A DNA stretch of 64,000 bases from Hyphomicrobiales bacterium (lineage in GTDB: Bacteria; Pseudomonadota; Alphaproteobacteria; Rhizobiales; HXMU1428-3). Below the pieces are notes generated by a model, which made no database searches, was not told the origin of the DNA, and worked only from the letters and a program-made list of their open reading frames with translations. Each line of letters opens with the position of its first letter. Position 1 is the first letter of the stretch. This document shows, one piece after another, positions 9,311-17,568 of the stretch. Location of the stretch: the NCBI GenBank assembly GCA_021775425.1, contig JAJFHX010000020.1:1-64000 (forward strand), in the 5' to 3' direction. Both the position numbers and the translations under genes were made by a program.

Positions 9311-9342
9311 AAGCCCGGTCAATAAAATGGCCGGGCTTTTTG
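9311..9342. terminator. Rho-independent terminator after cheY-cheZ
   Basis: AAGCCCGG (9311-9318) pairs with CCGGGCTT (9331-9338) around a 12-base AT-rich loop, followed on the plus strand by T residues. It lies 40 bases after the cheZ stop and just before the 3' end of the convergent HAD gene. Confidence 0.8.
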
Positions 9343-9355
9343 CTTTATATCCAGC

Positions 9356-10222
9356 CTAATCCCAGATAAGGGCTTGCATTGCACCAATTGGTTCACCGTC
9401 TAAAGAGACAAACATCTCCTCTAATTGGTCAGTTTCTAGGGCCCCGTCCACATGCAGCCCACTGGCAATAAAAAGCGCCGATAATCCGGCCCCAAATGCA
9501 CCCGGCATATCCGTCTTTAGACCATCTCCGATACACAAGATTCTAGAGCGGTCAGTAACTGTTCCGCCGTTCAGCTCTGAAAGGGTTTTCTCAGCAAGTT
9601 GATAAATCGGCAAATGAGGTTTGCCCGCATAATGTACAATGCCGCCCATTTCCTCATAAAGCTGTGCCAGAGCACCAGCACAATAAACCAGCCTCGGCCC
9701 CCGCTCCACCATCAGGTCAGGGTTCGCGCAAATCATCGACAATCCACTTGCCAGTGCTTTTTCAAACAAAGCCCGGTAATCTTCCGGCCCCTCCACATCA
9801 TCATCCATCAATCCCGTAACCAGCATCACTTCAGCGTCTGAAAGAGCAACAGGTTTAATCTTCGCTCGCTCAATCACCGGCTGGTCTCTGGTTGGTCCAA
9901 GATGAAAAATCGGCCGCCCTTGTTGCTGTTCGATTAACGCCTGAGCCACATCCCCTGAACTGACAATCGCATCATAACAATCCTCATCGACCCCAAATTC
10001 ATGTAACTGATCAGCAACCGAATAATGCGGCCTTGGCGCATTGGTAATCAGGATGACACGCCCACCCGTGCCGTTCACACCACCAGTTCTGCGAAACTGT
10101 TTACAAGCCTCAACCGCCTTGGCATAGCCAGCCTCACCATCATGCATCACCCCCCAGATATCACAAAACCATGCATCATGCTGGCGTGACAGAGGCGCAA
10201 TAAATGGCAACAGGGGGATCAT
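9356..10222 (-). CDS. HAD-IIA family hydrolase (TIGR01459-like)
   Basis: A 288-residue haloacid-dehalogenase superfamily protein of the NagD-like IIA class. The nucleophile block is CDIWGVMHDG (Asp21), followed by LITNAPRP, then CANPDLMVERG and the C-terminal CIGDGLKTDMPGA metal-binding block. This alphaproteobacterial subfamily is usually found beside ribF, as here, and is thought to be a small-molecule phosphatase; its substrate is not established. The ATG at 10222 has GGAGCC upstream; the longer frame from a TTG at 10282 would add a hydrophobic N-terminus and lacks a good ribosome-binding site. It is convergent with cheZ. Confidence 0.9.
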   Translation of the reverse strand: MIPLLPFIAPLSRQHDAWFCDIWGVMHDGEAGYAKAVEACKQFRRTGGVNGTGGRVILITNAPRPHYSVADQLHEFGVDEDCYDAIVSSGDVAQALIEQQQGRPIFHLGPTRDQPVIERAKIKPVALSDAEVMLVTGLMDDDVEGPEDYRALFEKALASGLSMICANPDLMVERGPRLVYCAGALAQLYEEMGGIVHYAGKPHLPIYQLAEKTLSELNGGTVTDRSRILCIGDGLKTDMPGAFGAGLSALFIASGLHVDGALETDQLEEMFVSLDGEPIGAMQALIWD

Positions 10223-10432
10223 AATAAAAGGCTCCGGAGATAACAGGAATAGAAAAAAGAGAGGGGTATAAAACTGCATCAAAGTATTCTACTTCGCATA
10301 AAAATCATGCGCATACTTCAAAGCAAACCTATATGACAAAGAAAAGAAATTAAAGTCATAGAGGTGAGACAAAAAGCCATAGAGCTAAAAGAAACTCATC
10401 ATCTTATGTCCAGTGATTTAAGGTGCAAGCCG

Positions 10433-12469
10433 CTAGGCTGCCACTTCAGCTGCACTGCCAAACACTTCAGGGCGAACTGGTTTTGGCTCACAGAATAAAT
10501 TCCCTTGCGCATACTGAACATTATAATCCCGCAATTGCCGCACAACCGCTTCACGCTCAACCATATCGACAATCATGGTGATGTTTAACCGGTTGAGATA
10601 ATGATTAAGGTCAGCAGAATGAATTTGCGCTTTTGACCCTTCCATATTTCCAAGTAACAAAGACGAATTAATTTTAACAAAGCCAAACCGTCTGTCAGCC
10701 AGTGCTTTAAAATCAATATCAAGCCGGGTGATCTGATCAAGCGAAAACCGAAACCCGAGATTAGCAATAGATGCCATCCGCTCAAATTCATAAGCGCCTG
10801 ATCTTTCAAAAGCTTCCTCTGTAAATTCAAACACCAGATGATCGGCAAGCCAGCGATTGGCCTCCATAAAATCCATAAATTCCGCAAAGAAATCAGCATC
10901 CCGCAATGAATTCAGAGAAAGATTGCAAAACACCTTGCGCCCTTTACCCCGCTCAACCAACCGCTGGATCACCTGAATAGAGCGCAGCACAATCTGATTA
11001 TCAATAATCGGTGCAAGCTCGGCAGCCTCAGCAACAGCCATATAATCACGTGGCAAAATCAACTGGCCGATCTCATTCCGCAATCGTGAAAACGCTTCAT
11101 AAAATTGCAATTCGCGCTCAGGAAGTCCGACAATCGGCTGCAAATAAAGCTCAACACGGTTCGCTTCAATCGCATCATTGACTGTTGCCAGCAATGAGTG
11201 ATCATTTGATCTCACCCGCTCTCCAGATGCACCGGCCAATAGCCCGGTTGCCGACCCGTTTGTCAGTTGCCCATTGTCGCCAGCAGCTTGTAATCCGGCA
11301 GTTGAACTTTCAAACCCGGAACGGCTCCCGGCCTGTTGCATTTCCGCTTTTTTCGCAGCCAGCATATCAGCAAGTGACAAACCCTGCGTCTGCGTATCTG
11401 GCTGAATCTGGGGTGGGACTTGATGATGCGTCTGCCCCTGAGCAACCCCGCCCTGAGAATAAGACTGAGCTGAACCAGAAAGTGCGCCACTTCCTTCTGT
11501 GATAGTGCCGCCCAATCTTTCTGGCCCCGCTCCTGTATGATCACCAGCAAGGCCGGAAAGCACAGGCGGCCTCTCTAATGCCGGCGGCATTGTTCCAGCT
11601 GTTGCCATTTCTCCCGAATGAAGAGCTCCCGCCTGAGGAAAAACAACTGCATCACCAACCACACCATCAGAAAAATGATTCAAAGCCTCAAGCGGCTGCA
11701 AAAGTGCCTCACCGCCATCCCTTTGCGGGAGTGCCCCTAACATATTCGCCGGCAATGCATTCGGTAAAATCGAGATCCGCCGAATGCCATTAATCGCCTC
11801 AAGCGCTTTTTGCGCAAACTCAGCCCGGTCATTCCCGGCTGATTGGCTCAATTGCCCAACAACCAGCTCAAGCACATCAAGCTGTGCTTTCATCAGGCTG
11901 AATTGCTGTTGAGACGCCAGATCATAACGCAGATTATAAGATTGCAATTGCGAACCAAGCTTAACCACTTCACTGTTCAGCAATTCAAGCTTCTCATTTT
12001 GTTTGGTCAACTCTTCCCGTTTTGGTTTCGCAATACTGATCTTGCCGATTTTCTGCAAAACTTTCAGCCGGTCATCATACTGATCCATCCGGCCAACAAT
12101 TGTGCGAATGGCTTTTTCAATGGCATTCTGCCCGGTATGCAGTTCATTATGCCCTTCAGCCAGCAGCTCAGTCACCTGCAGCTCGTTTTTCAGCTTTTTC
12201 ACATCTTTAGAGAGTTGCGTCAGGCGCCCGTCGATCAAACGCTTCAATCGCATCCGTGTGATCAGAAAATGCGCTGATAACAACCAGATAAACAACCCAC
12301 TGCCCACACTTAAAGAAGGCACAACATCAAAACCGGCCTGTAAATACAGGCCAAGCGCCACCGCGGTGCCGATCAATGCAACAATAAATGTAACCAGCAC
12401 ATCCTGCACCCGGCTCACATCTTTCGGCAATTCAGCGTCTGTTTCTTTTTCTGTTTTTTTGTCTGCCAT
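10433..12469 (-). CDS. Membrane-anchored degenerate EAL-domain protein (TipF-like)
   Basis: A 678-residue protein. Two membrane helices (about residues 26-75) are followed by a coiled coil (about 75-200), a long Gly/Gln/Ser-rich linker and a C-terminal EAL domain (about 430-665). Several catalytic positions are altered: the signature is YEAF instead of EAL and the DDFG loop reads SLDQITRLD, while VFEFTEE, KINSS and AQGNLF remain. It therefore probably binds cyclic di-GMP or a protein without hydrolysing it. The architecture matches Caulobacter TipF, a c-di-GMP receptor for flagellum placement. The ATG at 12469 has GGA upstream; a GTG at 12526 is the longer alternative. Its position near cheY/cheZ fits a motility role. 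Confidence 0.8.
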   Translation of the reverse strand: MADKKTEKETDAELPKDVSRVQDVLVTFIVALIGTAVALGLYLQAGFDVVPSLSVGSGLFIWLLSAHFLITRMRLKRLIDGRLTQLSKDVKKLKNELQVTELLAEGHNELHTGQNAIEKAIRTIVGRMDQYDDRLKVLQKIGKISIAKPKREELTKQNEKLELLNSEVVKLGSQLQSYNLRYDLASQQQFSLMKAQLDVLELVVGQLSQSAGNDRAEFAQKALEAINGIRRISILPNALPANMLGALPQRDGGEALLQPLEALNHFSDGVVGDAVVFPQAGALHSGEMATAGTMPPALERPPVLSGLAGDHTGAGPERLGGTITEGSGALSGSAQSYSQGGVAQGQTHHQVPPQIQPDTQTQGLSLADMLAAKKAEMQQAGSRSGFESSTAGLQAAGDNGQLTNGSATGLLAGASGERVRSNDHSLLATVNDAIEANRVELYLQPIVGLPERELQFYEAFSRLRNEIGQLILPRDYMAVAEAAELAPIIDNQIVLRSIQVIQRLVERGKGRKVFCNLSLNSLRDADFFAEFMDFMEANRWLADHLVFEFTEEAFERSGAYEFERMASIANLGFRFSLDQITRLDIDFKALADRRFGFVKINSSLLLGNMEGSKAQIHSADLNHYLNRLNITMIVDMVEREAVVRQLRDYNVQYAQGNLFCEPKPVRPEVFGSAAEVAA

Positions 12470-12971
12470 AAATCCAAGCAAGCCCCAGAACCGAATCAAA
12501 AGTGATTCACTAATAGAAGCTTTCACGTATCTGGCAAAATCCGCAAGTATCAGCCACAGCTGTTAACAGCTAAATTTCTGAATGCATTTACAAACACATG
12601 GATTTTCATACAACCGGATGGGTAAAAGTTAAGAACAATTCATGGCTTTAATATCAGATATCACGCTGGTGAAATGATAATTCAAACCAGCCAGTCACTG
12701 ATTGCCAGACACAGAATGCCAGTCACATTCATGTTATTCAAACCCGCGAAAATGTGATCACAAATCTTTTCTAAGGCTGCTATATTCACAAGGAATGGCG
12801 GAACAAGATTCTATCCCTCCAGAATCCCGTCATCCTATCCAACAGCTGCAGGTTATCTCTCCCGATATAGCCTGCAGCCCCCCCCTTTCCTCACGCCTTC
12901 CATTCACCTTAGATATGTAAAAAAATTGTCAGGTTCTTGCCGTCAGATGATTGGCGGCGTACATCATTAAA
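12470..12971. other. Divergent intergenic region between the EAL protein and the kinase
   Basis: About 500 bases with no convincing gene. It must hold the promoters of both flanking genes. A 42-codon frame (12795-12920) exists but has its purine-rich sequence directly against the start and no recognisable features. A perfect inverted repeat lies at 12845-12878. Confidence 0.4.
12845..12878. promoter_or_regulatory. Perfect 8-bp inverted repeat, possible operator
   Basis: GCTGCAGG (12845-12852) and CCTGCAGC (12871-12878) are perfect inverted copies with 18 bases between them, about 95 bases upstream of the kinase start. Each arm contains the palindrome CTGCAG. No T-run follows, so a terminator is unlikely. 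An operator for the adjacent two-component system is a guess. Confidence 0.3.
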
Positions 12972-14564
12972 ATGAACCAGCGTCACAAATTAGGCTATCT
13001 GTTAACGGCTTTCGTCGCCCTCTCGATTTTTGCGCTCGGGCTGTTAGGTCTCCACGCCCTCAAAACTGACCTCAACACGTATAAATTAAAAGAAAAAAAT
13101 CAGGCCGAAAACATCCTCGAGGCACTTGATGTTGAGATCCGCAAAAAAGTAGCCACACTCACAACAAGCCTGAAAAAAGAAATAGAAAAAACAAAACCGG
13201 AAAGTCACAAAACTGACCTGACCACCCTGAATTGCAATTTTACCGGTGATTGCCCGGCAGACATGGATCACTTAACCAGCAATCCTGCCACATCACTTGT
13301 CGTGATTTTCAATGCAAAAGGAGACCAGCTCCACCCCCCTCAGGAAACAACCGGCCAGTTTTACCCAGAAGCACGAGCATTAAATAACATCGCTGTCCCC
13401 CTTTCCTCGGCAAGAGAGCAGCTTAATAAAATCCCGCTGATGGCCCGCATTGAAGGCATCTGGACCAGCTTCCTCACCCCAAGCGGTCATAACCTCCTGT
13501 TCTGCTGGGTTGGGCGCGATAACATAACTTTTTGCTCAGCCTTAAATCGCAACTGGTTGATCAGTCATGTCAGCGCCCTGCTGGCCCGACAATTTGATGA
13601 AAACAGCCCCCGCCACATCAGGCTAATCGATGTCCATCAGGACATCATCTGGCAAAACCGCAAGCAACAGACCAGACAGATTCTGTCCACAAGGCAACTC
13701 GCCAGCCCGCTTTATTTCTGGCATCTCGAAATGCTGCAAGTCACCACAGATATTCCCTACCAGTACCCCTTCACCCTCATTGCCCTGACCATACCCAGCG
13801 CCTGCCTGCTAATCCTCATCGCCTTTGCATTATTTAAAAACCAAAAGCGCGCTTTAAAAGAAGCCAATGAACGCGCCAACTTTGCCGCCAGTATTTCTCA
13901 TGAACTGAAAACACCACTAACAAATCTCCAGCTCTATGCCGACCTGATCCTCAAACAAACCGCAAAATCAGCCATGACCGATAGCGATGCAACAATGAGA
14001 GACATCAGCAAATATTCGAACGTCATCGCTGCCGAAACAGCCCGCCTCTCAGAACTGGTCAACAACGCCCTTGCGATTTCTAAAGGGGTGAGGAACGGGC
14101 AACGGCAAAAAACCAAAGCCAACCCTAATCAGATCATAGAAGAAACTGTCACCAGACTGACGCCGCTTTTCAACCAGCAGATCAACAACATCAGCTATGA
14201 TCTTATGACTGACAAAGATGTCATGATAGATCGAAGCGCACTCGAGCAGATCCTGGTGAACTTGCTGGATAACGTGCGCAAACACGCCAATGATGAGCGC
14301 ATTCACATAAAATCAGAATTCGAAAACAGCTATTTAAAACTTGAAATTCGCGATTGGGGCACAACTCTGAAAAAACAGGACCTCAAAACCATTTTTGAAC
14401 CATTTCAGCAAACTTCCACTCGAGAGAAAAATCAGGAAGGCGTTGGCCTCGGACTTGCGGTTTGTCAGCAACTGGCCAGAGAAAATGACGGCACAATCAA
14501 AGCCTTAAAACGCACGCCCGGCACTTCCTTCATTGCGACACTATCAATAAAAGAGCTAAACTAG
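12972..14564 (+). CDS. Membrane sensor histidine kinase
   Basis: A 530-residue kinase with a first membrane helix (about 8-30), a roughly 230-residue extracytoplasmic sensor region and a second helix (about 268-290). The HisKA box is SISHELKTPL with phosphoacceptor His310, followed by an ATPase domain with LVNLLDNVRKHA (N box) and GVGLGLAVCQQLA (G2 box). The sensor region contains several Cys (NCNFTGDC, FCW, FCS), which could form disulfides. The longest frame starts at a TTG; the ATG at 12972 is preferred. The response regulator follows 48 bases later. The stimulus cannot be deduced. Confidence 0.93.
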   Translation: MNQRHKLGYLLTAFVALSIFALGLLGLHALKTDLNTYKLKEKNQAENILEALDVEIRKKVATLTTSLKKEIEKTKPESHKTDLTTLNCNFTGDCPADMDHLTSNPATSLVVIFNAKGDQLHPPQETTGQFYPEARALNNIAVPLSSAREQLNKIPLMARIEGIWTSFLTPSGHNLLFCWVGRDNITFCSALNRNWLISHVSALLARQFDENSPRHIRLIDVHQDIIWQNRKQQTRQILSTRQLASPLYFWHLEMLQVTTDIPYQYPFTLIALTIPSACLLILIAFALFKNQKRALKEANERANFAASISHELKTPLTNLQLYADLILKQTAKSAMTDSDATMRDISKYSNVIAAETARLSELVNNALAISKGVRNGQRQKTKANPNQIIEETVTRLTPLFNQQINNISYDLMTDKDVMIDRSALEQILVNLLDNVRKHANDERIHIKSEFENSYLKLEIRDWGTTLKKQDLKTIFEPFQQTSTREKNQEGVGLGLAVCQQLARENDGTIKALKRTPGTSFIATLSIKELN

Positions 14565-14612
14565 AATTATTAGCCCGCTAATATTATAGACACGGACTTA
14601 GAGACACAGACC

Positions 14613-15362
14613 ATGAACATTCTTATAGCAGAAGATGACATTCACCTTGGTCAGGGCCTGACAGCCCTCCTTGAGCATGAAGGTTATGACTGCACATTAA
14701 CAAATAATGGCAGTGAAGCGTACAAAGCCTATAAGGAACATCGCCCGGATTTCTGCATTTTTGATGTGATGATGCCCGAAATGGACGGCTTTGAGCTTTG
14801 CCGCCTCGTGAGGTCAGTTGATGAAACCATCCCCATCATCCTGCTCACAGCAAAAGGAGACGAAATAGACCGGGTCATCGGGCTTGAACTAGGCGCAGAT
14901 GATTATATCACCAAACCATTTGGCAGCCTCGAACTTGTCGCCCGCCTCAAAGCCATCCAGCGCCGGGCCAATTTCAGCAATGATAAACAATCCACACCAT
15001 TTAAAATGCATAACCTAGCCATCGACCCCCAAACCATGCGCGCAACTTTTGGGAATAAAGAGAATGCAAACCCAGTTGAAAGCAGCGGAGATGACACAAT
15101 CCCACCCGTCCCCCTGACGTTAAGGGAGTTAAAAGTCCTGCAAATGCTATATCAGAACAAAGGCACCGTTTTATCAAAACAGGATATATTCGAAGAATGC
15201 TGGGGGCGCCGCTATATGACCAACAGCCGCGCACTGGATCAGTTCATTTCCCAGTTACGCCAGAAAATTGAACCCGGCCATCAGGCCCCCGATAACAGCG
15301 ACCAGAATGAGAAAAAAATCATCCAGACAGTCCACGGCGTCGGCTATCGATATGAAGAATAA
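14613..15362 (+). CDS. OmpR/PhoB-family response regulator
   Basis: A 249-residue transcription factor. The receiver has acidic pocket residues in AEDD, phosphoacceptor Asp51 (CIFDVMMPEMDG), LLTAKG and Lys101 (ITKPF). The C-terminal winged helix (about 150-248) includes LTLRELKVLQML and the recognition region TNSRALDQFISQLRQKIE. An acidic 20-residue insertion (about 146-165) sits between the domains. It is the cognate partner of the kinase immediately upstream and probably shares its transcript. The target genes are unknown; the inverted repeat upstream of the kinase could be an autoregulatory site. Confidence 0.94.
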   Translation: MNILIAEDDIHLGQGLTALLEHEGYDCTLTNNGSEAYKAYKEHRPDFCIFDVMMPEMDGFELCRLVRSVDETIPIILLTAKGDEIDRVIGLELGADDYITKPFGSLELVARLKAIQRRANFSNDKQSTPFKMHNLAIDPQTMRATFGNKENANPVESSGDDTIPPVPLTLRELKVLQMLYQNKGTVLSKQDIFEECWGRRYMTNSRALDQFISQLRQKIEPGHQAPDNSDQNEKKIIQTVHGVGYRYEE

Positions 15363-15430
15363 ACCAAAACACAAAAAGATTTAAGGAGAAGGCAAGCCTT
15401 CCCCTGATCTCTATCACAATATTATTTATC

Positions 15431-15994
15431 TTAGTCAAACAGAGCGTCAATATCCGCTTGCGGATCTTCAGTTGCCGGTGGATTTGCCGCAGTGCTGAGC
15501 TCAATCACATTGGTCGTGCCATCATTGACAATACTGGCCGCCTCAGCAATCAGGTCTCTGACACCATGCGTAATTTCTTCGCAAAACATTGATAATTTTT
15601 CCGTCTGGTTTTTCTCAACGCTTTCTTTCACCTGATCAAGCACATCAACCAGCGTGTTATTGAGCTGATTAATCACCCCATCAAAAGCAACACGCACATC
15701 AACCGGTGCATGTTCATAAGCTTTTATCGCAAGGTCTTTATCTCTGAAGCCTGTGACTTCAAAATGCTCTTCATAACTGATCGGAGACCAGTTAAGAACA
15801 TCTTCAGCAAACACTTCAGGATCAAGCGGCAGCATCTCAATCAGCATCAGCACACCGCTAAAGTGATTCAGATAATCAGTTGTTAACATTGAGGCTTTGT
15901 TGATATTGGTTCCATCAAGATGGGAGCGGTAATGCTCAGTCATGGAACTATCAAAATTGCGACGAACGGCTTGGGCTAAACCATTTTCTGTCAT
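15431..15994 (-). CDS. Unrecognised acidic helical protein with a FliM-like CheY-binding tail
   Basis: A 187-residue cytoplasmic protein I cannot assign to a named family. It has no signal peptide or membrane segment. The central part (about 95-160) is predicted strongly helical (DVRVAFDGVINQLNN..., VDVLDQVKESVEK). The last ten residues, PQADIDALFD, closely resemble the CheY-binding peptide at the N-terminus of FliM (SQAEIDALL) and the end of the CheZ-like protein 6 kb away (DQNEIDNMF). This suggests, by inference, docking of a CheY-type regulator. It lies convergent to the OmpR-type regulator. ATG 15994 is chosen over a GTG at 16009; neither has a strong ribosome-binding site. Confidence 0.75.
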   Translation of the reverse strand: MTENGLAQAVRRNFDSSMTEHYRSHLDGTNINKASMLTTDYLNHFSGVLMLIEMLPLDPEVFAEDVLNWSPISYEEHFEVTGFRDKDLAIKAYEHAPVDVRVAFDGVINQLNNTLVDVLDQVKESVEKNQTEKLSMFCEEITHGVRDLIAEAASIVNDGTTNVIELSTAANPPATEDPQADIDALFD

Positions 15995-16259
15995 GGTACT
16001 TATACTCACACTTACTCAACTTCTACACAAACATCTCGCCAAACCAAACATCTAGTCACTAGCCCGGCAATCTGAAACTCAATGCCATTTTGAAGGCAAG
16101 TGGTTTCCAAAAAGTTACAAACTGAATAAAAATTGAATTAAATGTTCCATAATCTGGCATTTTTAGAGAAAATGACTGAAAAATTCCCGCAATTCACGCG
16201 TGAATTGAACAACTTAATAAAATGAATAAATTTCCAGAAATTCGCCCGGTGAAAAACAA

Positions 16260-16970
16260 ATGTGCTCAAAATTTTCCGTAACATCCGATCCGGACGAAGT
16301 TCAGAACGCGTTTCACTATATCAATCCCGCAAATTTCCCGAGGCGAGACAACATCCGCCCGACAGAACCAGTGATGATCGTCCGTGAAGCCAACGCCAAC
16401 AGGCGCGAACTGGCGCTGGTCCGTTGGGGGCTGATACCACACTGGGTGAAAGATCCGGATGATTTCACGCTGATCATCAACGCCCGCGCTGAAACGTTGA
16501 TGGAGAAACCATCCTTTCGCACCTCGGTTGCGCATAAAAGATGTCTGTTTCCAGCCAACGCATTTTACGAATGGTCCGGCCCGAAAGGCAACCGCACCCC
16601 GCACCTCATCACGATGAAACAACAGAAAGAGCAGAATGATGCGTCGCCGCCCCTCATGGCTTTCGCCGGCTTGTGGGATCACTGGCTGGGTGCAGATGGC
16701 AGTGAGTTTGAAAGCGCTGTGATCATAACAGTTGCTGCAAATGAAGAAATGAGCCAGATCCACCAGCGCATGCCGGCCATTTTAAAACCGGAGCATTACG
16801 ATGCCTGGCTTGATGTAAAAAACATCCGCGCTAAAGAAGTCCTCCCCCTGCTCGCCCCGGCAGAGAGCAATTCCCTCTCAATCAATAATCTGGAAAGTTT
16901 GAAAGAAAAACCAGCCCCAAAAAAAGCCACCCCTCAAGACGACCCGTCTGAACAGGGCAGTTTGTTTTAA
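16260..16970 (+). CDS. SRAP family protein (HMCES/YedK-type abasic-site shield)
   Basis: A 236-residue SOS-response-associated-peptidase family protein, which forms a thiazolidine crosslink with abasic sites in single-stranded DNA. The key residues are present: Cys2 (MCSKF, exposed after Met removal), Asn74 in NARAET, Glu104 in FYEW and His168 in IHQRMP. The usual second motif MCGRF reads MCSKF here. The C-terminus (about 205-236) is a charged Lys/Pro tail, probably disordered. It appears monocistronic; no LexA box was clearly recognised upstream. Confidence 0.92.
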   Translation: MCSKFSVTSDPDEVQNAFHYINPANFPRRDNIRPTEPVMIVREANANRRELALVRWGLIPHWVKDPDDFTLIINARAETLMEKPSFRTSVAHKRCLFPANAFYEWSGPKGNRTPHLITMKQQKEQNDASPPLMAFAGLWDHWLGADGSEFESAVIITVAANEEMSQIHQRMPAILKPEHYDAWLDVKNIRAKEVLPLLAPAESNSLSINNLESLKEKPAPKKATPQDDPSEQGSLF

Positions 16971-17053
16971 TACGAGCATATTGCAAAACATTACTCAATC
17001 AGCTGTAAAGTGCTGTGATTGAAAAACAATGAGAATTAAACTACAATTTTACA

Positions 17054-17236
17054 ATGGATAATTCACTCAATAGAGCTGTCACAAAGTCTGACATTGAATC
17101 ATTAATCGCTGAACTTAGATCAGGGTTTATTAGCTTTAATATTTTATTGAAGGCATTGCTTGTAGCCAATATCTTATTATTTATTATCGGATCATCGGTG
17201 GTTGCCAAATTACTTGTAAAATTATTGAGTGTTTAA
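17054..17236 (+). CDS. Possible small membrane protein
   Basis: A 60-residue frame with a polar N-terminal half (DIESLIAELRSG) and one strongly hydrophobic segment (about 30-56) ending in a Lys/Leu tail. The composition is typical of a single-pass membrane protein, and the N-terminal half resembles the helical lead of small coiled-coil membrane proteins. No ribosome-binding site is apparent upstream of the ATG, and there is no family match that I recognise, so this may be spurious. Confidence 0.35.
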   Translation: MDNSLNRAVTKSDIESLIAELRSGFISFNILLKALLVANILLFIIGSSVVAKLLVKLLSV

Positions 17237-17365
17237 GTTAAGCTTTGATTTTGAATTTATAACACTCTCAAAAATCACACGTCCGGGATCAAGCACTCAA
17301 CCTCCAGCACCTTTAACAAAACCACCCCACCAGTCATAAATTTGAAAGCCGTACCCCCATTCTAA

Positions 17366-17527
17366 TCAACGTTTCGGCTTTGCCCCTTCGTCAATCAGCA
17401 AAGCCTCTGAATAATAATGATGGTGCGCAAAAAGAATGAGTTGGCTGAGGACAAAATAAAACAACAAACCACCGAGCAGACATTTGATCATAGTTTTGAT
17501 TAATTTATCTTTGTGCTCTTTATTCAT
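17366..17527 (-). CDS. Small single-pass membrane protein
   Basis: A 53-residue frame not long enough for usual gene callers. It starts at an ATG with AAAGG eight bases upstream and lies 41 bases after the stop of the FAD-linked oxidase on the same strand, so it is probably the last gene of that transcript. A basic N-terminus (MNKEHKDKLIKTMIK) precedes one hydrophobic helix (about 16-34), followed by a His/Tyr cluster (HHHYYSE) and a charged tail. Topology with the N-terminus inside is likely from the positive residues. Function unknown. Confidence 0.5.
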   Translation of the reverse strand: MNKEHKDKLIKTMIKCLLGGLLFYFVLSQLILFAHHHYYSEALLIDEGAKPKR

Positions 17528-17568
17528 TCTACTGCCTTTAAAACGGTTTCACCTCAAACCACGCGGCA

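Noticed and set aside
12702-12920. 72-residue frame (or 42 codons from ATG 12795) before the kinase gene
   Set aside because: Proline/serine-rich with no recognisable start signal; the putative ribosome-binding site touches the start codon.
15388-15401. Terminator after the OmpR-type regulator (GAAGGC/GCCTTC)
   Set aside because: The loop would be only two bases and no T-run follows.
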